A DNA stretch of 5,326 nucleotides from Nostoc cf. edaphicum LEGE 07299 (GTDB lineage: Bacteria; Cyanobacteriota; Cyanobacteriia; Cyanobacteriales; Nostocaceae). Below are positions 1 through 3,565 of this stretch, piece by piece; positions within the stretch are counted from its first letter, which is position 1, and each line of letters begins with the position of its first letter. A program made the position numbers and the translations under genes. The notes under the pieces are model-generated. The model was given only the letters and a program-made list of their open reading frames with translations, did no database searches and was not told the DNA's origin. The DNA lies in contig NZ_JADEXF010000321.1 in assembly GCF_015207245.1 (NCBI RefSeq), positions 1 to 5,326 on the forward strand, written 5' to 3'.

Positions 1-12
1 TATAAGAGACAG
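1..12. other. Probable Tn5/Nextera adapter remnant at contig edge
   Basis: The first twelve bases, TATAAGAGACAG, are identical to the 3' end of the Tn5 mosaic-end adapter used in Nextera libraries (AGATGTGTATAAGAGACAG). In the reading frame of the gene that follows they encode YKRQ, and recognisable thioredoxin sequence begins right after them with LLVKH. The match and its position at base 1 suggest untrimmed adapter at the end of an assembled contig. A chance 12-base match at the exact edge is possible but unlikely. Confidence 0.8.
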
Positions 13-270
13 CTCCTTGTTAAACACGTCCCTCCTGGTTGTGGCCCTTGTCATACCCTGAAGCCAATTTTAAATAAAGTGGTGGATGAATTTGACAGCA
101 AAATTCACTTTGTAGAAATTGACATCGACAAAGACCGAGATATTGCTGAAAATGCTGGTGTGACAGGAACGCCAACAGTTCAATTGTTCAAAAATAAGGA
201 ACTGGTCAAGGAAGTCAAAGGCGTGAAGCAAAAGAGCGAATATCGCCAGTTGATTGAAAGTAATCTTTGA
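1..270 (+). CDS. trxB: NADPH-thioredoxin reductase C (NTRC), C-terminal thioredoxin domain, 5'-truncated
   Basis: Only the last 85 codons are present (13-270, stop TGA 268-270); bases 1-12 are probably adapter. The fragment is a thioredoxin fold. The redox-active CGPC is encoded at 40-51, the strands HFVEIDID and VQLFKN are recognisable, and the conserved cis-proline lies in TGTPT, 41 residues after the second cysteine. The stretches [26 protein letters not shown] and GVKQKSEYR match, from memory, the thioredoxin half of plant and cyanobacterial NTRC more closely than a free thioredoxin. In NTRC a FAD/NADPH reductase domain passes electrons to this fused domain, which reduces 2-Cys peroxiredoxin and other cytoplasmic targets. 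The reductase part would lie upstream of base 1 and is not seen, so a stand-alone thioredoxin cannot be fully excluded. Two hairpins follow within 65 bp. Confidence 0.85.
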   Translation, partial: YKRQLLVKHVPPGCGPCHTLKPILNKVVDEFDSKIHFVEIDIDKDRDIAENAGVTGTPTVQLFKNKELVKEVKGVKQKSEYRQLIESNL

Positions 271-274
271 GATA

Positions 275-310
275 GTAGGTATTGGTCAGTTCCCAATATC
301 CAATACCTGC
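275..310. repeat. Inverted repeat just after the NTRC stop
   Basis: Bases 275-285 (GTAGGTATTGG) pair with 300-310 (CCAATACCTGC) through 11 positions with one G.T pair, leaving a 14-base loop. The right arm is made of CCAATAT/CCAATAC heptamers like those in other Nostocales repeats. It starts 5 bp after the stop codon, so it may mark the 3' end of the transcript, but no T-run follows and a standard intrinsic terminator is not supported. Confidence 0.5.
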
Positions 311-311
311 C

Positions 312-334
312 ATAGCCCAATACGTTTGGGTTAT
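312..334. repeat. Second hairpin downstream of NTRC
   Basis: ATAGCCCAA (312-320) pairs with TTGGGTTAT (326-334) over 9 positions with one G.T pair and a five-base loop, TACGT. It lies directly after the previous inverted repeat, making a tandem pair of stem-loops behind the NTRC gene. No T-tract follows. It could protect a 3' end or be part of a repeat element. Confidence 0.45.
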
Positions 335-368
335 AGGTTATTAGTGTAGATAGATAATTGGTATTTTA

Positions 369-388
369 AGACGCGATAAATCGCGTCT
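369..388. repeat. Short GACGCGAT palindrome of Nostocales intergenic type
   Basis: AGACGCGAT (369-377) and ATCGCGTCT (380-388) are perfect inverted copies separated by AA. In practice this is an 8-bp stem with a TAAA loop, followed by CTCTAC. I recognise this 'GACGCGAT..ATCGCGTCTCTAC' pattern as a frequent intergenic palindrome in Nostoc-like genomes. Its function is unknown to me. Confidence 0.6.
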
Positions 389-448
389 CTACATCAGGGT
401 TTTGTTGCTCATTCTGAACTGTATTGCGTCATAGCCAACAACTTTACT

Positions 449-488
449 GCTCATTTTTTGCATCTTGAAACAGGTGCAAAGAATGAGT
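449..488. repeat. Long stem-loop, 15-bp stem, unassigned
   Basis: Bases 450-464 pair with 473-487 at all 15 positions (13 Watson-Crick, G.T at 456/481 and 463/474). A further G.T pair is possible at 449/488. The loop is TTGAAACA (465-472). It is among the strongest secondary structures I can find in the window. It sits in the spacer between the NTRC 3' end and the 3' end of the minus-strand gene at 516-803, so it could serve convergent transcripts. Neither side has the T-run of an intrinsic terminator. It may be part of a small RNA or a remnant of a miniature element. Confidence 0.55.
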
Positions 489-506
489 CTATCTCCTAAA
501 TTGAGC

Positions 507-522
507 TAATTAATATTAATTA
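507..522. repeat. Perfect 16-bp AT palindrome over a stop codon
   Basis: TAATTAATATTAATTA equals its own reverse complement and contains the TAA stop (516-518) of the minus-strand gene ending there. AT-only palindromes arise fairly easily in AT-rich spacers, so a function is not established. Together with the hairpin at 449-488 it could form the 3' end of that transcript. Confidence 0.5.
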
Positions 523-803
523 TCTTGATGACGATCGCTTGTATCTTGCTCAGTTTCTAGTAGTCGTGAAATAAGCATATCTGGTTTTCTACTAATAACA
601 GACTTAACTTTATCAATAGCAATTACTTCACTGATTTTCACAACCATTTCCCAGAAAGTATCTTCTTCTGTGTCTTTGTTGTAAGTTCTATGTTTAAACC
701 ACAACAAATCATCCCAAACTCCGATAATTGTGGCGAAATACCACTTATCTCTCACTAGTATCCAGATTTCTTGTTCTAAGTAAGTCTGTAGAAGAGGTTT
801 CAC
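516..803 (-). CDS. Hypothetical 95-residue cyanobacterial protein, possible Sm-like/SH3-like small barrel
   Basis: I do not recognise this protein by name. The reading frame runs from GTG (803-801) to TAA (518-516). No in-frame ATG lies before codon 53, and no clear Shine-Dalgarno sequence precedes the GTG, so the start is only probable. There is no signal peptide or membrane span. The sequence alternates hydrophobic and polar residues in strand-like blocks: EIWILVRDKWYFATIIGVW (residues 12-30), DDLLWFKHRTY (31-41), WEMVVKISEVIAIDKV (51-66). A charged linker, NKDTEEDTF, separates the second and third. A short helix, a 'variant of the IIGVWDDLL turn' and a final strand V-KI-EVIAID resemble the order of an Sm/LSM or SH3-like barrel. 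That is an inference from pattern only. The tail (residues 72-95) is polar and rich in D, E and Q, probably disordered. It is oriented against both neighbours and appears to be a single-gene unit. Confidence 0.6.
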   Translation of the reverse strand: MKPLLQTYLEQEIWILVRDKWYFATIIGVWDDLLWFKHRTYNKDTEEDTFWEMVVKISEVIAIDKVKSVISRKPDMLISRLLETEQDTSDRHQDN

Positions 804-868
804 AATGACTAAGATAATATAAAATATTGTGCTACATATTAATTAACTATTAACAGCCAAGACCACAG

Positions 869-991
869 TTAAAATACTGAAAGTGTGTCAAAAAAATCAA
901 AGGCTGCATCATCAAAATGACTGATTCGTTGATAAAGACGATCGCGAATATAGGTAGTATTCTGAATCGTAGTTAAAAGCTTCGGCAAAAA
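869..991 (-). pseudogene. Possible coding remnant or very small ORF (about 40 codons)
   Basis: The minus strand is open from a TGA at 994-992 to a TAA at 871-869, giving FLPKLLTTIQNTTYIRDR followed by LYQRISHFDDAAFDFFDTL and SVF. No ATG is present; the only plausible initiator is TTG at 988. The residue mix (regular hydrophobics with D, R, Q, a charged-aromatic tail) looks more like real protein than random AT-rich spacer, and the sequence crosses a near-HIP1 motif at 939-946. It may be the leftover C-terminus of a lost gene, or chance. I do not recognise the family. Confidence 0.25.
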
Positions 992-1122
992 TCAGGCATA
1001 ATTTCACCTCTAACTCAGTCTAGCTCTGTATCCAGCGTCAGGTAGTCGGACTTTTATTCAGGATGTTTACGCAATCCCCTATCTAATATGTAAAATGGTC
1101 AGCGTATCAAGCTTTGCTCCAG

Positions 1123-1130
1123 GCGATCGC
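1123..1130. repeat. HIP1 octamer (GCGATCGC) just before the permease start
   Basis: This exact HIP1 palindrome, abundant in many cyanobacterial genomes, lies 3 bp before the preferred permease start ATG (1134). If translation began at the earlier ATG (1095) it would be coding (GDRF). Other exact copies are at 1599-1606, 2572-2579 and 2737-2744, all inside genes. Confidence 0.85.
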
Positions 1131-1133
1131 TTT

Positions 1134-2030
1134 ATGGCCATTACAAAACGGCGACTACCGACATTTTTGCAGTTTGGCAAAAGTCTCAATCTTTCCCAAA
1201 AACTCATGCTCATCGGGTTAGCCATTACCCTATTTTTCATTTTCCTGGCATTCTTCGCTCCCGTATTGCAGGCTTGGGGATGGCTGCAAAATCCCAAAGA
1301 TTTTCTCTCTAATCCAATTCACGAGCCACCCTCAGCTAAACATTGGTTTGGTACTAGTCGTTTGGGTTATGATGTGTTCTCTAGGACATTGTTCGGTGCT
1401 CAAGCTGCTTTGCAGGTGGTGATTTTGGCAACAGCGCTGAGTATGATTATCGGTGTGCCTTTGGGGATGCTGAGTGGTTATCTCGGCGGGAAGTTAGATA
1501 AGGTGTTGCTATTTATTATGGATAGTATCTACACTCTACCGGGGCTACTGCTGTCTGTGACACTGGCATTTGTGGTGGGGCGTGGGATATTAAATGCAGC
1601 GATCGCTATTAGCATTGCCTACATCCCCCAATATTACCGCGTTGTTCGCAACCACACCGTGAGCGTGAAAACTGAAGTGTTCATCGAAGCTGCTCAAGCA
1701 ATGGGCGCTTCTACTTGGGTTGTACTTTCTCGTTATCTGTTTTTCAACGTCATTCAAAGCGTACCTGTCCTATTCACACTCAACGCCGCTGATGCGATTT
1801 TGGTGTTGGGCGGTTTAGGCTTTTTGGGGCTAGGACTTCCCGAAGAAGTGGCAGAATGGGGACATGATTTAAAACAAGCCTTAGAAGCTCTACCTACTGG
1901 CATTTGGTGGACTACACTTTTCCCTGGTTTAACGATGACATTCATGGTGGTAGGGTTATCACTACTTGGTGAAGGGTTAAATGAATTTGTCAATCCCCGA
2001 TTACGGAGAGAAAATAGAATCCGAAAGTAG
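1134..2030 (+). CDS. ABC transporter permease, DppC/OppC (dipeptide/oligopeptide/nickel) family
   Basis: This 298-residue inner-membrane permease would form half of the channel of an ABC importer for peptides, nickel or similar solutes. An OppC_N-type first span lies at about residues 24-48. It is followed by the periplasmic family signature HWFGTSRLGYDVFSR (70-84), then spans near 93-114, 124-147, 152-168, 210-234 and 258-280. The cytoplasmic EAA loop that contacts the ATPase is clear at 185-204, EAAQAMGASTWVVLSRYLFF. The tail GEGLNEFVNPRLR is the usual C-terminal motif. Length is normal for the family. I prefer ATG 1134, because MAITKRRLPT gives a typical short basic N-terminus and an AGG lies 10 bp upstream. 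ATG 1095 would add 13 residues (MVSVSSFAPGDRF) encoded partly by a HIP1 site. The partner permease (DppB), ATPases and binding protein are absent from the window. The substrate cannot be read from sequence. Confidence 0.93.
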   Translation: MAITKRRLPTFLQFGKSLNLSQKLMLIGLAITLFFIFLAFFAPVLQAWGWLQNPKDFLSNPIHEPPSAKHWFGTSRLGYDVFSRTLFGAQAALQVVILATALSMIIGVPLGMLSGYLGGKLDKVLLFIMDSIYTLPGLLLSVTLAFVVGRGILNAAIAISIAYIPQYYRVVRNHTVSVKTEVFIEAAQAMGASTWVVLSRYLFFNVIQSVPVLFTLNAADAILVLGGLGFLGLGLPEEVAEWGHDLKQALEALPTGIWWTTLFPGLTMTFMVVGLSLLGEGLNEFVNPRLRRENRIRK

Positions 2031-2084
2031 TCATTGGTCATTAGTTTTAGACAAAGGACAAACGACAAATGACAAATGACAAAT
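2030..2084. repeat. Heptamer tandem repeat (STRR), two opposing blocks
   Basis: Two GTCATT(G/A) heptamers (2030-2043) begin on the last base of the permease stop codon. After a 6-bp gap come five GACAAA(G/C/T/T/T) heptamers (2050-2084). The first block is nearly the reverse complement of the second, so the transcript could fold into an imperfect hairpin. This is the short tandemly repeated repetitive sequence type known from heterocystous cyanobacteria. It separates the permease from the small membrane protein gene. Confidence 0.8.
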
Positions 2085-2103
2085 AAACAATACAGAGATT
2101 TGT

Positions 2104-2298
2104 ATGAAAGATAATCTAACGTTAATTGCTGCCGCTACTGGCGGGTTTATCCTTTCCTTTGCTCTTGCTGGTATCTTAAGAGGTGCGCCAATCACGGCTT
2201 GGCAAGAGCAATCTAGTGTTCGTACTATGACTGTTGCTAATTTACGAGTCGCACCCAATAGGACAGAAAATTTAGAATATTTTCGTGCCAAATCCTAA
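2104..2298 (+). CDS. Small single-span membrane protein (64 residues), hypothetical
   Basis: I do not recognise a named family. The protein starts MKDN and has one hydrophobic span at about residues 6-26, including ATGGFILSFALAGIL. A 38-residue polar tail follows, with three arginine-containing segments (SSVRTM, NLRVAPNR, YFRAKS). With positive charges after the span and few before it, the N-terminus is probably outside or the span acts as an uncleaved anchor. It has no lipobox. AGAGA at 2094-2098, 5 bp before ATG, is a weak ribosome binding site. The gene lies 73 bp after the permease and 117 bp before the ROK kinase start, all in the same direction, with heptamer repeats in both gaps. A role as an accessory subunit of either is not supported by sequence. 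Confidence 0.6.
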   Translation: MKDNLTLIAAATGGFILSFALAGILRGAPITAWQEQSSVRTMTVANLRVAPNRTENLEYFRAKS

Positions 2299-2363
2299 AA
2301 GCCTGACGAATTGTTGATTTTGAACTCAATGATAGAAAATAGGGAATAGGTGATAACTGTTCA

Positions 2364-2431
2364 CCAATTACCAATGCCCAATGCCTCATACCCAATTACA
2401 AATGACAAATGACAAATGACAAATGACAAAA
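2364..2431. repeat. Nine-unit heptamer repeat supplying the ROK kinase start codon
   Basis: From 2364 to 2426 the sequence reads in exact 7-bp register: CCAATTA, CCAATGC, CCAATGC, CTCATAC, CCAATTA, then four CAAATGA units. A degenerate CAAAA follows. Two different heptamer families thus share one phase. Each CAAATGA contains an ATG (2402, 2409, 2416, 2423). The one at 2416 opens the kinase frame, so the repeat encodes the initiator and the next few codons. Confidence 0.85.
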
Positions 2432-3318
2432 TTCAAGTAATTGGCATTGATGTTGGGGGAACGGCAATTAAGCTGGGGCGTTTTGCAGATGATGGTACTT
2501 GTCTGCAATCTTTGACTGTGGTATCTCCTCAACCAACAACGCCGGAAGCGGTGTTGGCGGTTCTGGTAGATGCGATCGCTCAAATCGATCCAGATAATCA
2601 AGCTGTTGCGATTGGTATTGGTACTCCTGGCCCATCCGATGCCGCAGGACGCATTGCCAAAATCGCTATTAACTTACCTGGATGGATCGATGTGCCTTTA
2701 GCAGACTGGTTAGAAGCTAAAACTGGCAAACCAACTGCGATCGCTAATGATGCCAATTGCGCTCTTTTGGGAGAAGCTTGGCTAGGAGCCGGTCGCCACT
2801 TTCAAAATCTAATTCTGCTAACTTTAGGTACTGGGGTTGGTGGCGCAATTATCCTTGATGGCAAACTATTTATTGGACATCAAGGAGCCGCCGGAGAATT
2901 GGGTTTAATTTCCTTAAATCCTGATGGCCCAATTTGTAATAGTGGCAATCGAGGCTCTTTGGAACAATATGCCTGTGCTACTGCAATTCGTCGTCGCACT
3001 CTCAAGGAACCCATCGAATTGGGTTTTCTTGCTCAACAAGGAGATGCCGCAGCATTGACTTTTTGGCAAGAATATGGTGTTAATTTGGGAATTGGTTTAA
3101 CGAGTTTGATTTATGTACTCACACCACAAGCGATCGTGATTGGTGGCGGTATCAGTGGTAGCTTTGAGTTTTTCTTACCAAGTGTGAAGGCAGAAATTGA
3201 GAAGCGAGTGCAGCCTTTATCACGAGCGGGTTTACAAATATTGCCAGCGGAGTTAGGCAATTTTGCAGGAATAGTAGGTGCAGCAAAGTTGGCATGGCAA
3301 AACTATTCAAGATTTTAA
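2416..3318 (+). CDS. ROK-family sugar kinase, probably glucokinase-like
   Basis: This 300-residue cytoplasmic protein has the ASKHA kinase fold and would phosphorylate a hexose such as glucose with ATP. Visible motifs: phosphate loop GIDVGGTAIKLG (10-21), GIGTPGPSD (67-75), INLPGW (85-90), and NDANCALLGE (111-120) with probable catalytic base D112. The second phosphate-binding loop is LGTGVGGAI (137-145), and the adenosine region is VIGGGISG (241-248). The ROK zinc motif CxCGxxGCxE reads C174-N-S176-G-N-R-G-S181-L-E183, and the usual His of ExGH is L164 (AGELGL). Three of four zinc ligands are therefore replaced, while sugar-contacting E161 and E183 remain. ATG 2416 is the only in-frame ATG near the N-terminal motif. 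A TGA (2410-2412) lies just upstream in the same frame, and no Shine-Dalgarno sequence is present. Two HIP1 sites fall inside the gene. Glucose is inferred from the family; other hexoses or N-acyl sugars are possible. Confidence 0.92.
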   Translation: MTNDKIQVIGIDVGGTAIKLGRFADDGTCLQSLTVVSPQPTTPEAVLAVLVDAIAQIDPDNQAVAIGIGTPGPSDAAGRIAKIAINLPGWIDVPLADWLEAKTGKPTAIANDANCALLGEAWLGAGRHFQNLILLTLGTGVGGAIILDGKLFIGHQGAAGELGLISLNPDGPICNSGNRGSLEQYACATAIRRRTLKEPIELGFLAQQGDAAALTFWQEYGVNLGIGLTSLIYVLTPQAIVIGGGISGSFEFFLPSVKAEIEKRVQPLSRAGLQILPAELGNFAGIVGAAKLAWQNYSRF

Positions 3319-3321
3319 ATT

Positions 3322-3426
3322 ATGGTTCAAACAACCCCAGCTAGAGACATCTGTCTTTACAAATTAGAAGAGAAATTAAGCTCTAACGAAGAGATAATTT
3401 TATTAGTTTTACATTACGTAACATAA
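3322..3426 (+). pseudogene. Likely 5' remnant of a common cyanobacterial gene family (34-codon ORF)
   Basis: Starting 3 bp after the kinase stop codon, an ORF reads MVQTTPARDICLYKLEEK, then LSSNEEIILLVLHYVT and stop TAA (3424-3426). From memory, the first 18 residues closely match the N-terminus (MVQT-PAK/R-DI-LY-L-EKF) of a large family of roughly 200-residue cyanobacterial proteins annotated as restriction-endonuclease-like or hypothetical. After residue 18 the match stops and the sequence becomes low-complexity and AT-rich. This suggests a gene that lost everything but its start. A genuine 34-residue peptide is the alternative. I could not search to confirm the family. Confidence 0.4.
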
Positions 3427-3438
3427 TTTAATTTATTC

Positions 3439-3491
3439 TTGCTCACTTACTTAGCAATTCTGGTTGATGGTGAAAAGTAAGTGAAAAGCAA
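3439..3491. repeat. Long inverted repeat between the kinase and the sugar-binding protein
   Basis: TCACTTACTT (3443-3452) and AAGTAAGTGA (3475-3484) are perfect 10-bp inverted copies around a 22-base loop. TTGC (3439-3442) can also pair with GCAA (3488-3491) past a three-base AAA bulge. It begins 121 bp after the kinase stop codon and ends 75 bp before the next start codon. It may be a binding site or transcript hairpin for the downstream gene. No T-run follows. Confidence 0.45.
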
Positions 3492-3565
3492 CTATTTAAA
3501 CTTGAATAAGCGCTATGTAATGTCAGAAGATGCAGTAAAGATGTTTTTCTGGCAAAAATCATAAA

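Larger units (their letters stand above)
804..1133. other. 330-bp divergent spacer between the minus-strand gene and the permease
   Basis: This stretch should hold the promoters of both divergent genes. The first 65 bp are very AT-rich (TATATTAT-like on the minus strand near 815-825). TAATAT at 1084-1089 resembles a -10 box for the permease, but no matching -35 element lies 16-18 bp before it. A minus-strand open frame at 869-991 may be a coding remnant and is listed separately. I see no convincing operator, RNA gene or strong inverted repeat in the rest. Confidence 0.4.

Noticed and set aside
1084..1089. TAATAT as a -10 promoter box for the permease
   Set aside because: No acceptable -35 hexamer is present 16-18 bp upstream, and AT-rich hexamers are common here. 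If real, it would favour the start at 1134 over 1095.
1079..1297. 72-residue minus-strand ORF
   Set aside because: It lies antisense to the permease start, has no family resemblance, and the plus strand is clearly coding there.
1754..2068. 104-residue minus-strand ORF
   Set aside because: It is antisense to the conserved C-terminal half of the permease; its proline/serine/lysine-rich composition is that of an antisense shadow.
2031..2291. 86-residue minus-strand ORF ending in ICHLSFVVC-like sequence
   Set aside because: It is antisense to the small membrane protein, and its tail is simply the reverse translation of the heptamer repeat.
2349..2365. GGTGA...TCACC hairpin before the kinase
   Set aside because: Only 5 bp of pairing and no T-run; too weak to call.
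2397..2431. Heptamer block considered as a CRISPR array
   Set aside because: The units are 7 bp with no spacers; this is a simple tandem repeat.
2386..2601. 71-residue minus-strand ORF with FVICHLSFVIC
   Set aside because: It is antisense to the ROK N-terminal motifs; the repeated ICHLSFV comes from the CAAATGA tandem repeat.
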